Shown in pieces: positions 32,327 through 42,900 of a stretch of DNA of 64,000 bases. The notes beneath the pieces were generated by a model, which did no database searches, was not told where the DNA came from, and saw only the letters and a program-made list of their open reading frames with translations. This DNA comes from a virus. How positions within the stretch are numbered: position 1 is the stretch's first letter; every line of letters begins with the position of its first letter. The DNA is taken from the IMG/VR virus record IMGVR_UViG_3300008113_000026, positions 1 through 64,000 of that record, one strand, 5' to 3'. The position numbers were made by a program, and so were the translations under genes.

Positions 32327-32334
32327 TATTTACC
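32327..32334 (-). promoter_or_regulatory. Late-promoter-like box upstream of the fibre gene
   Basis: On the minus strand reads GGTAAATA followed by TTAG, 22 bases before the start at 32304. It shares TAAATA with the T4 late consensus. Confidence 0.45.
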
Positions 32335-32335
32335 A

Positions 32336-32800
32336 TTAAACTACTTTCTTAGAAAGCATGGCTGCTTCTTGCTCTTTTGATACCCAAGTATATGCTTCTG
32401 AATTGCCTGAATATGCTTGAACTTTTTGTAAATGTTCTTGTCTAACTGCCTTTAAAAAGTCTCTCATGGCCACAAATTCTGGGGTTTTTTCACTAGCATT
32501 TTTATCTAGCATGTCTACTAAAATATTCATTTGCTTGTGTATTGAATAAGTTTCTAAAACTTTTAGGTTAGTAGCGTAATTTAATGTAGATTCAGTAATG
32601 ACTGGCTTGTCTAGTCTAGACATAATTTGTCCAGTTGCATAGTCCCCGCTCCAATATTCTTGATTTGCAGTATCAATGCTCACATCTCTGATATAAAACT
32701 TAGTCAAATCTAATATTGACTCATCAGTGTCAGCAGTGATCTCGCCAATAAGAACCCCTGTAGATTTTAAAAACAATAATTTTCTATTTTCTTTTGCCAT
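32336..32800 (-). CDS. Small protein between fibre genes
   Basis: 154 residues from ATG at 32800, which overlaps the stop of the upstream oxygenase gene (TAATG) and has GGGGA before it; an upstream TTG start is not needed. The product is soluble and helical, with L-D-L-T-K-F-Y-I-R-D-V-S and Y-W-S-G-D-Y-A-T-G in the first half and long helices after. It may be a fibre chaperone or a fibre-attached protein by place alone. Family unknown. Confidence 0.55.
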   Translation of the reverse strand: MAKENRKLLFLKSTGVLIGEITADTDESILDLTKFYIRDVSIDTANQEYWSGDYATGQIMSRLDKPVITESTLNYATNLKVLETYSIHKQMNILVDMLDKNASEKTPEFVAMRDFLKAVRQEHLQKVQAYSGNSEAYTWVSKEQEAAMLSKKVV

Positions 32801-33315
32801 TATATTCCCCAACTTAATACAAGACTATACTTTGATTGTTCGTCTTGTCCTATTTCTGTTACTTCGTGTTCAATATGAATAGGCATTTCTAAATATGCTC
32901 CAGGTTCTTCTTCAACAAAATTCCCGTTGCCTTCTTTATCGTACCAAACAAAATGAGGCTTATCACTTCTTAAAAATATCAACTTAAACTTCCAATATGC
33001 TCCTTGAGAATCTTTATGTCTTTTTAAAAAGTCCCCTGAATCATACCTATTAATTACAAAGCTAGTAGCAGTTTTATCTTCATCACTTAACGTTTTAAAA
33101 ATAGCTGCCTTTAATTCATCACTCATATTAAAATAAAAAAGAGATTTCATTTGACTATCTCCGTACACAGTAGAAAAATTATATTTTTCATTTGTTTGTC
33201 TTAGAGAAAAATTATGAGTTTCTTTTTCTGCTATCTCTATAATTTCACTTGGATTAGTCAAATAATTCTTAATTAAGTTAACCTGATACATATTCCCAAC
33301 TTGTTCTTCCTGCAT
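32800..33315 (-). CDS. 2OG-Fe(II) oxygenase (prolyl-4-hydroxylase-like)
   Basis: 171 residues. The iron triad H100-x-D102 ... H150 is visible (F-L-K-R-H-K-D-S-Q-G, then H-I-E-H-E-V), followed by a Lys162 for 2-oxoglutarate in S-K-Y-S-L-V-L-S-W. F-V-I-N-R-Y-D-S-G-D is the usual strand before the HxD. The start at 33315 has AGGG upstream; an ATG at 33291 is possible. These enzymes hydroxylate proline or other residues. It lies between two tail-fibre genes, overlapping both neighbours, so fibre hydroxylation is a natural but unproven guess. The phage has a second oxygenase-like gene at 16563. Confidence 0.75.
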   Translation of the reverse strand: MQEEQVGNMYQVNLIKNYLTNPSEIIEIAEKETHNFSLRQTNEKYNFSTVYGDSQMKSLFYFNMSDELKAAIFKTLSDEDKTATSFVINRYDSGDFLKRHKDSQGAYWKFKLIFLRSDKPHFVWYDKEGNGNFVEEEPGAYLEMPIHIEHEVTEIGQDEQSKYSLVLSWGI

Positions 33316-35194
33316 TAACCCTATATACTAGGTCATTATTTCTTGTAGGATTATTGACGGTGGTCACTACATTCACATTACTAACATAATGTATACTAAT
33401 AAAACTTCCATAAGAGGTTGTTGTAGTAGTAGAAATGTTTTGTATTGTTGAAGAAACTCTACATATTGTTAATGGAGCTATATTTGTGACAGGAGCTAAT
33501 GCATTTAAAATTTCAACAACAGACCCCGCGCCTGAACCAGTTTCATTTAATCCTTTAGTATCTATACTAAAAAATAATGGTCTACTTTCTATTAGATTGT
33601 CAACATATTGTTTTGTAACAGCATGTCTTACATCAATTGGGTCAGCTGCCAATGTCAACGGACCAGCAAGTGTTCCACCTAATACTGATAATCTAGTAGT
33701 ATCTGTTATTACAATACTTTGACTGCCGTCAAATGCCACGCCATTTATAGTTCTTGCAACAGCCAATGCTGATGCTGAACTTGCATTTCCAGTTAATGAG
33801 CCAATAAACTCTCTAGTAGAGTTATTAATTACCACTTGTCCGTTTGATGCAAGTACATTACCTGTAATATTTCCAGTTACGTTGCCAGTAACATTACCTA
33901 TTACGTTGCCAGTAACATTACCTATTACGTTACCTGTTAGGTCACCTGTAACATCGCCTATAACATTGCCTGTTAGGTCACCTGTAATATCGCCAGTTGT
34001 GTTGCCTTGCAAATTACCAATAAATTTACCGTAAAATTCAGTTGTTGGCTTAGTTAAATCTGTTACAGTAGTCAGTCCGTCTCTTGTAAAAATCTTATCA
34101 AGTTTAGCATTGTCGCCATTTATATTACCAACAACATTACCAGTAACTGTTCCAGTTAAATTTCCGTTTAATGCTGTGGAATAGATTGCGTTGAAGGGTG
34201 CTGCCGCAGAGCCAATGTCAACAGTACTTAATGGTTTAACTATTGTTTTATTTGATAATCCACTGTCAAAAGATAAAATATCTCTAATTGGTTCTAAAGG
34301 TTCAGCACAAGTAACTACTAATCGTGTGCCAGTATAAACTATATGGCCATCTAAATCTTCGTCAGCGTTTGACCCAACGTAATTGCCAATTTTAACTAGG
34401 TATTGTGTATTATCATTATCTCTAATGCCTGCGTGTAAGTGCTCTTTAGTCCAAACACTAGACTGCATTTCTTGTACTGAAGAACTGTCAGTTCTAACAA
34501 AACTTTCTGAAGCAAGTGGGCCATCAGTAGGATCAATTAGCGTATATGACTGATCCACTTTTCCATTAATTAATGCTGAACCAATTAAATTTAAACCAAT
34601 TGTCACAGTTCCAGTTGAGCCACTGTTTTCATGTAGCCCTAAGATAGGTGTTGTAGGATCAAAAATATATTTTGACACTATTCCAATTAATGCATCATCA
34701 ACAAATAATTTTAAGACTGGGTTGCTTGATTCAACTGACTCGCCATCTTTGGTACCTAATATAACATCGCCTTCTAATCTACTAGTTCCAAACCCTGGAA
34801 TACTTGTAGTAACTAGATCATAATCAGTGCCATCAAAAACTTTCAATTCATTTGTACTAGAGTTAAACCAAAAATCACCTTTTTTAGATGATGACAATGA
34901 CGGTTTAGTAGTTGCAGATTCAATTCTACTAATGCCTTTCCAAGTTCCAGCTGTACTATAGATTTTTAACTGTGTTGCTGTGGTATCGTACCACAGTTGT
35001 CCAACTAAAGGACTATCAGGCGGAGAATTTTTAGAAAAGTTTTCTAACAAATGTACAAAATTTTCATTTTGATAAAACCCATAACCAGCAACGTTTCTGC
35101 CAACTAAGTTTAAAGATACGGTTGAGCTGTCTATTGCACCATCTGGTACATCAACTAATACGTTGTTGTTTGAAAGTTTAATTGAATATGTCAT
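33278..35194 (-). CDS. Tail-fibre protein, paralogue 2
   Basis: 638 residues. The N-terminal module matches the other three paralogues: M-T-Y-S-I-K-L, D-G-A-I-D-S-S-T-V, L-L-E-N-F-S-K, G-Q-L-W-Y-D-T and G-D-F-W-F-N-S. The middle has G-N-V-T/I-G-N repeats of 4-residue period (about residues 393-445) typical of a trimeric shaft. The C-terminal 130 residues form a separate beta-rich tip. The stop overlaps the oxygenase gene. No late-promoter box was seen directly before it, so it is probably read from upstream. Confidence 0.75.
   Translation of the reverse strand: MTYSIKLSNNNVLVDVPDGAIDSSTVSLNLVGRNVAGYGFYQNENFVHLLENFSKNSPPDSPLVGQLWYDTTATQLKIYSTAGTWKGISRIESATTKPSLSSSKKGDFWFNSSTNELKVFDGTDYDLVTTSIPGFGTSRLEGDVILGTKDGESVESSNPVLKLFVDDALIGIVSKYIFDPTTPILGLHENSGSTGTVTIGLNLIGSALINGKVDQSYTLIDPTDGPLASESFVRTDSSSVQEMQSSVWTKEHLHAGIRDNDNTQYLVKIGNYVGSNADEDLDGHIVYTGTRLVVTCAEPLEPIRDILSFDSGLSNKTIVKPLSTVDIGSAAAPFNAIYSTALNGNLTGTVTGNVVGNINGDNAKLDKIFTRDGLTTVTDLTKPTTEFYGKFIGNLQGNTTGDITGDLTGNVIGDVTGDLTGNVIGNVTGNVIGNVTGNVTGNITGNVLASNGQVVINNSTREFIGSLTGNASSASALAVARTINGVAFDGSQSIVITDTTRLSVLGGTLAGPLTLAADPIDVRHAVTKQYVDNLIESRPLFFSIDTKGLNETGSGAGSVVEILNALAPVTNIAPLTICRVSSTIQNISTTTTTSYGSFISIHYVSNVNVVTTVNNPTRNNDLVYRVNAGRTSWEYVSG
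33859..34018 (-). repeat. Tandem 12-base repeats encoding G-N-V-T shaft
   Basis: About 13 units of 12 bases encode variants of G-N/D-V/I/L-T/I. Two exact 24-base copies lie side by side at 33877-33924. Such slippage-prone repeats allow fibre length change. Confidence 0.8.
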
Positions 35195-35206
35195 CTAATC
35201 GCTCCG

Positions 35207-36976
35207 TTATACTGCAATGTCCTGTCCAGTTTGGTATACCCATGTTCTTGTTCCTACAACAAGTTCGCATTGATAAATTCTCACTACTCTTGTAACTGTT
35301 GGTGTTGATACACCGTTTGTGTATGATAAGCATAGCACTCGAACAACGTCGTTAACATTAACAGACAATGCTGGTATTAGTGCATCAATCTGTGCAATTG
35401 CATCATCTGCAGGGCTTGCAAGACCAGTTGTATCAACTGTTAAGTAATTGATAGAAGTTTTAACATCGTCAACATATTCTTTATTTGCCGCATCAAACTG
35501 TAAGGACGGTGCATCTACGTTTGCAATTCTAGCTCTAGTGCCGAGTTCAATTATTCTTCCAGTTCCTACTGTAATAATAAGATTAGAAGCAGGATCTATA
35601 GTTATCTCATTATCAGTAAACGTGAATTCAGCCGCTTGCAAGTTTGTTAAATGTCCAACATTTGTTAAACTGCTGTTTATTATTGTTGAGCCCAGTGTTG
35701 TAGAACTTAATACTTGATTGTTTCCAATATATAGACTGTTTGTTGAAGGTATTTTAAAGTTATCATTAACTTCCCACGCTGACAGTGTAGTTAAAGGAGA
35801 TATTGAAACTGTAATTCCAGTTTTCAACCATCTCAATAACTTGGTTGTAGTTCCATAAACGGTTAAGCCTGCACCATCTGCGGTTGTATCTGTTGGTGTT
35901 GAGACTACTGCAAGTTCAATATTTTTATCAGTAATCTGCAAGGTAGTTGAATTAGTAAACTGCGTTTCACCTACAACAGTTAAACTGCCTTCTATAGTAA
36001 CATCTCCGTTGACGTTCATCTGTGGAGTGTCACCTGGCAATGTTTTCCAAGTGTCATCTGGATAGATATTGATTGATTTATTGGTTGGATCAACCATTAA
36101 TGAATTTTGAAATCCATTAGATGTTCGAGTTTGTATTGTAAACTTATTGTTAACACCGTTATTGGTTAGATAAGTGTGATAGTTATTACTTTCTGGCTCT
36201 ATATATAAAGCTATTCCAGTGTCTGTTGCTGAAATAATTAAACCATTAAGACTTGTTAGTGTTAGACTTCCGTCAATACTAGAATTTTTATCACTTCTAA
36301 CAAATTTAGAAGATATTAAGTTGCCATCAACTGGATCAATTAGTGCAGTTGCTGACTGTGAAGGTGCATTTATGTTATTATCAACTACACTAGTGCTAAA
36401 TGAAAGTCCTGCTTTGAGCTCACCAACACCGATAGTAAATCCTGCGATTGCAATTAAAGGTATGAATGAGCTAGGATTCAATATGGCCATTTTTATGTTT
36501 GACACATACATCACTGCTACTACTCTAGAATTTCCTCTAGTATCAATAATTTCTTCTACTATCCATCCTGTTTTTCCTTGACTTGATGTATAAATTGGTC
36601 CTGCCGTTACTAGATTAGAGCCGTCAAAAAACTTTAGTTGTTGACTAGCATTATCAATCCATAGGTCACCTTCAACTAAATTAGCAGGTCTACTAGTGCT
36701 AACAAAAGGACTACCAACTGGTCTCCAATTTGTTCCATCAAAAACGTTTAACTTACTTGTGTTAGAGTTAAACCACAACTGACCTTTAATTTGATTATTT
36801 GGTGGGCTTGAATTTGAAAAATTTTCTAATAGATATACAAGATTAGAATTATAAATCTCACCAATACCTTTAAAATTCTTACCAATTAATTTTAAAGAGG
36901 TACTAGAATTATCAACTGTTCCGTCTGTTACAGTTGCTACTATATTACCGTCTGTTTTTTTTATTACGTATGGCAT
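35207..36976 (-). CDS. Tail-fibre protein, paralogue 3
   Basis: 589 residues. It shares the N-terminal module (M-P-Y-V-I-K-K-T-D-G, D-G-T-V-D-N-S-S-T-S-L, L-L-E-N-F-S-N, G-Q-L-W-F-N-S and G-D-L-W-I-D-N). The centre is a beta-rich shaft with a G-D-V-T-I-E-G-S-L-T-V turn, and the end (R-V-V-R-I-Y-Q-C-E-L) resembles that of paralogue 2. It is spaced 12 bases from the next gene in transcription order. Likely a receptor-binding or connecting fibre. Confidence 0.75.
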   Translation of the reverse strand: MPYVIKKTDGNIVATVTDGTVDNSSTSLKLIGKNFKGIGEIYNSNLVYLLENFSNSSPPNNQIKGQLWFNSNTSKLNVFDGTNWRPVGSPFVSTSRPANLVEGDLWIDNASQQLKFFDGSNLVTAGPIYTSSQGKTGWIVEEIIDTRGNSRVVAVMYVSNIKMAILNPSSFIPLIAIAGFTIGVGELKAGLSFSTSVVDNNINAPSQSATALIDPVDGNLISSKFVRSDKNSSIDGSLTLTSLNGLIISATDTGIALYIEPESNNYHTYLTNNGVNNKFTIQTRTSNGFQNSLMVDPTNKSINIYPDDTWKTLPGDTPQMNVNGDVTIEGSLTVVGETQFTNSTTLQITDKNIELAVVSTPTDTTADGAGLTVYGTTTKLLRWLKTGITVSISPLTTLSAWEVNDNFKIPSTNSLYIGNNQVLSSTTLGSTIINSSLTNVGHLTNLQAAEFTFTDNEITIDPASNLIITVGTGRIIELGTRARIANVDAPSLQFDAANKEYVDDVKTSINYLTVDTTGLASPADDAIAQIDALIPALSVNVNDVVRVLCLSYTNGVSTPTVTRVVRIYQCELVVGTRTWVYQTGQDIAV

Positions 36977-36985
36977 CGTCTATCC

Positions 36986-39235
36986 TTAACCTATTTGAGA
37001 TGAACCAACACCCGCCCTAATAATATAGTTAATTGTTAAGTATGGGTTAGTGATAGGAATATTAAAGTTCCTGTTTAAAGTTTGTCCTGATCCTGGTGAA
37101 AATTGAATTTGATCTGATCCAGATGAAAATGTATTCAATGTATGTTGACTTGATCCACCTTCTCCACCATTTGAAGATGCTGTAAAGTTTCCAGTTCTAT
37201 TTGCAATTCTATCTGTAGAATTTAGTGGAACACTTTCTCTCAACACCACTAGTGTAAATGTTAGTGTGGCATTAGCATTGGCAGTAATTTGATTGTTTAA
37301 AATTACTGTATTTGAATTTGGAATACTCGTAACTATTGTTCCTGGGGCAATGCTTGTATCAGTACTTGTCACTTGCATACCAATTGAAATATTATCAGTG
37401 TTAGAAACCGTAACTGATGTTTGGGTAGTTTGTCCAACAACCACTGTCTTTTGTACTACAGAATTAGCAAATGAGTTTGCCATACCAACGTTGCCAAGAG
37501 GGAATCTGCCTCGTAAGTCAGGAAGTCTAAAGTACGTTCCGCCAGCGCCGCTACCGTAGGTAGTTCCAATAGTTTGATAAAGAGTAGGGTATTCTGTTCT
37601 ACTAACTAATGCACCGTCGCATAGTAAGTATCCTAAAGGAACTGCGGTTGCCGCAAACGGAAAAATACTTCCAATTGGAACAAATGCTTCGCCTAATAAG
37701 AAACTTGTACGTGTCACTCTACGCAATCCAACGTTAGATCTATGTATTAAGATAGTGTCGTCTGTTCTGTTGTCTAATACTTCTGGTTTTCCTCTAATTG
37801 CAGAGTCAGCAAGTGTAGCACCAATTGTTAGTGTTCCGCCTGTTCCGTTGAAGCTTACAGGAGCAGGACTTGTTAAGTCGCCACCAAGTTGAAAATTCGT
37901 TGATGCCGCTAAAGAGCTGGCTGCACCAATTACTGTACCAGTAACTGTACCTGTGAACGCACCGCTAAATGCACCGCTAAATGTGTTTGCATATATAGTT
38001 TTAAATCTATTAGTAGGTGTACCAATATCATAGAGATTATTTGCTTGCGGTATAATTGCTGGACCAGTAATTGTTCCACCAAATTCATCTAACTCACCTA
38101 CACGCAAGTGTCCGCTGGAAGTAATATTTTTACCAACATATAAATTTTTTGCAATACCAGCGCCGCCTCTAATTTGTAAGGAGCCGCTGGTAGCACTTGT
38201 ACTATCCAATATGCCAGTTGTAATTAAATGTCCACTAATGAATGCATCACCATTAACATCCAATTCTGCATTTGGTAACGGGTGATTAATACCAACTCGT
38301 TTGTTCTTTCCGTCAATTTTTAAAATGACGTTGTTAGATCCTTGATATGCAATTACCATATCAATTGAGCCGCCGTCTGAAGTATTCTTAATTACTCCAG
38401 CTCCTTGAACAACTGCTAAACTTAAATTATTTGCAGTTCCAATTGTAACTCCTGCATCATTTAATATAGATTGTTGGCCATAAAATAAGTTTGACGTATC
38501 TCTTCGAGCAAAATTATCAGCTGACACTGTTTCTAAACTTGGTGTTAGAACGTTTAATGCGTCTGCTGAAGTTGATGTTCCATGAATTTTTGCACCTGTT
38601 GTAGGTGTTATAGTGTCTCCAGGACCTATAAATTTTTTGCTAGTAATATTGATACCAGGATTTAATTGATTAAATCCTTCAATTGTTTTTTGCGGAATAA
38701 AACTTTCAGTTGCAATAATTTTTATAGCACTATCATTGTTGTATTCAATAGTTACAAAATGTTCAACTCCTGAACTATCTAATATAGCTTCAACGTACAC
38801 TCCAGATTTTTTACCTGACAGTGCTGATGGACCAACTAGTACCCAATCTGTACCGTTGTACAAGTTTAATTGTTGAGTTAATGTGTCAACCCAAAGATCA
38901 CCTAATAGTGCATTAGTTGGTCTACCTAGAGTAGGGGCAACGTGAGTTCCCCCTGCAGGTCTCCAATTATTTGTGCCACCTGTGGAGTCGTTAATATACA
39001 ATCTTTTAGTACTGTTGTTATACCATAGCTGACCTTCAATACTGTTACTAGGGGACAGTGGGCTAGCAAAATTTTCTAAAAGATGTACAAAATTCTTTGC
39101 AACAGCAACGCCATAATTAGAATAATTTCTACCAACAAGACTTAGACTGGTACTGGTATTATTTTCAGTTAAATCATTAACTGTTATAGGATTAGAACTC
39201 TTCCCTGGATCACTAAAAGAAATTGAATACGGCAT
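36986..39235 (-). CDS. Tail-fibre protein with tail-collar domain, paralogue 4
   Basis: 749 residues. The N-terminal module is shared with the other paralogues. The C-terminal part has a phage tail-collar domain: P-L-G-Y-L-L-C-D-G, then Y-P-T-L-Y-Q-T-I-G and F-R-L-P-D-L-R-G-R-F-P-L-G. T4 gp12 short tail fibre carries this domain. About 60 residues (V-V-V-G-Q-T-T-Q-T-S-V ...) are inserted inside the collar region. It ends in a short Gly-rich tip. The first of the four fibre genes in transcription order, possibly the short tail fibre. Confidence 0.8.
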   Translation of the reverse strand: MPYSISFSDPGKSSNPITVNDLTENNTSTSLSLVGRNYSNYGVAVAKNFVHLLENFASPLSPSNSIEGQLWYNNSTKRLYINDSTGGTNNWRPAGGTHVAPTLGRPTNALLGDLWVDTLTQQLNLYNGTDWVLVGPSALSGKKSGVYVEAILDSSGVEHFVTIEYNNDSAIKIIATESFIPQKTIEGFNQLNPGINITSKKFIGPGDTITPTTGAKIHGTSTSADALNVLTPSLETVSADNFARRDTSNLFYGQQSILNDAGVTIGTANNLSLAVVQGAGVIKNTSDGGSIDMVIAYQGSNNVILKIDGKNKRVGINHPLPNAELDVNGDAFISGHLITTGILDSTSATSGSLQIRGGAGIAKNLYVGKNITSSGHLRVGELDEFGGTITGPAIIPQANNLYDIGTPTNRFKTIYANTFSGAFSGAFTGTVTGTVIGAASSLAASTNFQLGGDLTSPAPVSFNGTGGTLTIGATLADSAIRGKPEVLDNRTDDTILIHRSNVGLRRVTRTSFLLGEAFVPIGSIFPFAATAVPLGYLLCDGALVSRTEYPTLYQTIGTTYGSGAGGTYFRLPDLRGRFPLGNVGMANSFANSVVQKTVVVGQTTQTSVTVSNTDNISIGMQVTSTDTSIAPGTIVTSIPNSNTVILNNQITANANATLTFTLVVLRESVPLNSTDRIANRTGNFTASSNGGEGGSSQHTLNTFSSGSDQIQFSPGSGQTLNRNFNIPITNPYLTINYIIRAGVGSSQIG

Positions 39236-39236
39236 C

Positions 39237-39887
39237 TTATGTCTCGCTAAATGTTGTTAGTGTCTGAATTCTAACTGTATAATCAATTTGAATCAACCTA
39301 TTCAGACTCTTTTGAACTGGGTGAAAAATAACATGAGTTAATAATCTACCGTTTCCAGCGATCCCATCTTCGCTACTGGCTCTAAGACCAATTTCATCAA
39401 ATACGAAATCACTGTTCATATCTTGTGCGTTATCATAAGCGGCTTGTCCGTTAGGCTCGCCGTAATCTAATAATACACTACAAAAAATGTCAGTATAAAC
39501 TGTTCCACGTACATGACGGATTTCTAAGAAATTTCTAGTAGGATCAATATTTGACAAGTTTTTTGGATCAATAATCTTATAATATGTTTGGCTATAAAGC
39601 CCTGAATTTACCCCTATATTATTAGGAGTAAGATATGTTATAAGACCATTAGGATCTACAGTGCTACCACCGTTACCAAAACTCATGCCTTCAATAATTC
39701 CATAGCCTTGATTTGCTAGACTAGCGGCAAGAGCAACACTCATATTTTCATAGTGAATAGCATTTCTTTTGTCCTCAAATACTTCATTTGTTTCAGGATC
39801 AAAAATTTTAATATGACCTTCAATATGGAAGCCTGCATTTTCTTTTATGCCTGATTCTTGAGCATTTTCTTGGGTATTTTCGTTCAT
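39237..39887 (-). CDS. Uncharacterised baseplate-linked structural protein
   Basis: 216 residues from ATG 39887, which has AAGG 8 bases upstream and leaves room for the promoter box at 39917-39924. An ATG at 39911 is open in frame but has no ribosome site and would put the start only 5 bases after the box. After an acidic Asn/Glu-rich start, the protein is beta-rich with G-H-I-K-I-F-D-P-E-T-N, E-G-M-S-F-G-N-G-G and F-V-F-D-E-I-G-L-R. Similar proteins occur between baseplate and fibre genes in T4-like phages. Role unknown. Confidence 0.6.
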   Translation of the reverse strand: MNENTQENAQESGIKENAGFHIEGHIKIFDPETNEVFEDKRNAIHYENMSVALAASLANQGYGIIEGMSFGNGGSTVDPNGLITYLTPNNIGVNSGLYSQTYYKIIDPKNLSNIDPTRNFLEIRHVRGTVYTDIFCSVLLDYGEPNGQAAYDNAQDMNSDFVFDEIGLRASSEDGIAGNGRLLTHVIFHPVQKSLNRLIQIDYTVRIQTLTTFSET

Positions 39888-39916
39888 TTCCTCAACCTTA
39901 TTATTTTCCATAGTAA

Positions 39917-39924
39917 TATTTATC
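39917..39924 (-). promoter_or_regulatory. Late-promoter-like GATAAATA box
   Basis: On the minus strand GATAAATA then TT, six of the eight T4 late consensus positions in the core TAAATA plus A at position 2. It lies in the 23-base gap between the giant gene and the 39237 gene and supports the downstream start at 39887. Confidence 0.5.
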
Positions 39925-39934
39925 CAGTGCTTAA

Positions 39935-42900
39935 TTAAGACAGTTTGCCATAGTAATACTTATCGGGCAACTCTGCTGTGAACTCTTGCAGGAATCTAGC
40001 CTGTGGAGTCGACTCTTGTTGTATTGTAGTTGTTCCGCCAAGGGTATACCAAATTTTACCAATTTTTTGTACTACTTTGATGTCAACATTTGATATCACT
40101 GTAGAATCATCGGCCAAGTTTAGCACACTAGGATTTACCGTTAGCACATAGTTATTACCAACTTTTGTAATGGTAAAATCTGGCGCAACTATTAAATCTC
40201 CAGTTTGATTTTGGCTGTTCACTTCGTTCGAATTATGAGTAATGCTAAAATCATGTCTGATCAGCTGGTTAGTTCCTCTAACTGGTTTAGTTAGAATCTT
40301 GCCTGCCATGTAGACCGTTACTTGATCTTCAAGACCAATCGCTTCATTGAAGCTGAAATCAGTTAAAGTATAAGAAGCTACTGTGGTTACGTTTACCCAA
40401 TTACCGTTTACATATTGCTGATATCTGTTGGTAGTTTGATTAAATTTGTAATTTTCAGGAGTTTTATACGTTTTTATAGTATATCCTTCTCTGTAAGGGA
40501 TAGTTTCATTATTTCCAACGTTGAATACTTTTGTCCCAATAGGATAGCTATCAGCTACCCCTGTTCCAAGTGTTCCTCGAGTTAGATTTGTTAGTTTATT
40601 ACCAACAATAGATCTGAATTCAATTCTTTCTCCAGCAACAAAGATTGAGCTAGGTTTTGGATTATTAACATTAACCACACCAAATATACTTGTATCGCTG
40701 ACTTCAATTTCTCTATCAGTTGATAAGAGAGCCTTTGTTAAAGTCACTGTGCTGTTCTTTGATAATCTCTTAAATTGTACAGCGTTAGTCATATCTTTGA
40801 ACATTCTATAAGAAACTGCTTCGCTTGATACAATGTCACTAATGCTTGTCACAACAACCCTGTCATTGTTTCCTAAATTAAATCTGTTTGATATTTGTAT
40901 GTAGTCACGATCAACCACTTGATAATCGTAATTTGGAATTAGTGGACGGCCGTTAACATCGACCCAAACGTTATTAATGTTATAAACAGGTCTGCTAAGT
41001 TTATATTCATTCCTATTAGGATTAGTTTTGAATACTTCTCTTCTAATTAAATTCTCATCATGATTTGTATAGGTAACTACAGATACTCTTTGACCAGCTT
41101 GTATTTTAGAAGGAGATCTAAATGTTATTTGATTTCCAAAAATTACATAGTCTGAATCACGCAGTATACATACTGCAATTACATCGCCCACTTGTGCAAC
41201 TCCTGAGCTCATTGTAACTGTGTTATCAATTGTATCAAATTCGTAATCTCGTCCCACTACTATGATTTTTCCGTTCTTATATACTTCAATATCAGATATT
41301 GATAACGTTCTTGTCAAGTAAGGAATATTTTCACCTAGTCTAAATGTTTGAGAGTTTTGTGTAACTTCATAATATTCAGTTTCAGGCGGCATCATTCTTT
41401 GCGTTGGAGCAAGACCCCAATAAATTCTAGCTGTATCTTCATCAGGACGGTTAGTAATATGCGCACCCCAATATACAATATTATCAGGAGTTAATGTTGT
41501 TGTATTTGAAGTGTGTGTAACTTTACAAATATAATATTGACCACTGAAAGAAACAATGTCATTAACGTCATAAGAAGTTGTGCTTGCCCATGCTGAGAAT
41601 TCTAAGTTTGAATTAGTTTGCGTACTCGTATGTCCAATTTTACAAATATAGGAAACATTGTTGTACAAAACAGTGTCATTTATTACATAGTAGACATTTT
41701 CTTCCCAAGGACCTTTCCAGTCTTCTGTAGAAGAAGTTAGTCTAGTTACTGCTGCCATAACGTGTAATGGCGCAATGTTGCCAGGTGGCTTCGTTAGAGT
41801 ATATGTTGTATTATTATCAATTACGATTTCTTGATTATAAATTTCACTATAAGTTTTAACTGTAGATCCAAATAACAATATGTTGATCACTGTTCCTGCT
41901 GTTAAAGTAGGCGTGTTAGTGATAATAATCTTAGCACGTTTTGATCTACCTGCTACTTTTGTTAAAGAACTAGTATTTGAAATTGAAATATAATAGCTAC
42001 CAATATCTTGATAATTAACTTCTGATAATATTTCAAAAGAACTTGCGCCTGCATTTGCACTAGTCACAGTGTAACTAAATCTACTTAAAATACTATTTCC
42101 ACCAATTGTTGTCTTTTGAACTGTAAGAGCAAGTGTATTAGTGGTTGACAGCTGGTCAACTCCATATTCAGTAGTAATAATTTCAACAGTGGTTGTTCCA
42201 TTACTGTTTGCTGTTAATGTGTAATCAGTATTTTCTTTAGCAACAAAGTTACCAATTAAAACAAATATTTCTTGCCCGCTACCAATTGTATCTTGGATCA
42301 CAAATTGCATTGTAGACCCATCCATTATAAACTGTTTAGTAGAAATCAAATTACTGCCAGCACCAGGACTGTTAAACACTGTCATTGACAACGTGTCAAA
42401 AATCTCACCTTTGACTAATTCTTCTGTTGAAGGGCTGTGTTCAACAGATAAAAATTCGCCACCGTCTAGACTAATATCAGTTGCACTTAGTCCAGTTGCA
42501 GTTCTAAATCGTATTTCACCCGCATCTGAAATTGTTGAGAAATCACCGCCTGTAATATTTGTATCAAGAACGATATCATCAGTTGGTAGGTTTACTCCGT
42601 CACTTAATTCTTGACGTATTTCAATTTTTGTACCAGTAACTGGAACTTGTGGAAGAGTCAATGTACTAGTAGATCCGTTAGTTGTAATCGTATTGAACAA
42701 TGCGTCATTGTTAGTTTGATTTACAGTACCATAGTTTTCATCATCAACTCTAACGCCGTCAAAATAAACGTTAATTTTTGTTCCTAATAAAGGAGTATAC
42801 CCTAATTCATATGTAGATGTAGTTCCGTTTGAAATTACTAACAAGTCTTTGTAGCTATTGACAAACGTATCCCATCCTTGTGTGAACCAAGGTAGGCCGT

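Noticed and set aside
33859-34018. Regular short repeats resembling a CRISPR array
   Set aside because: The 12-base units have no spacers and stay in frame inside a fibre gene as G-N-V-T repeats.
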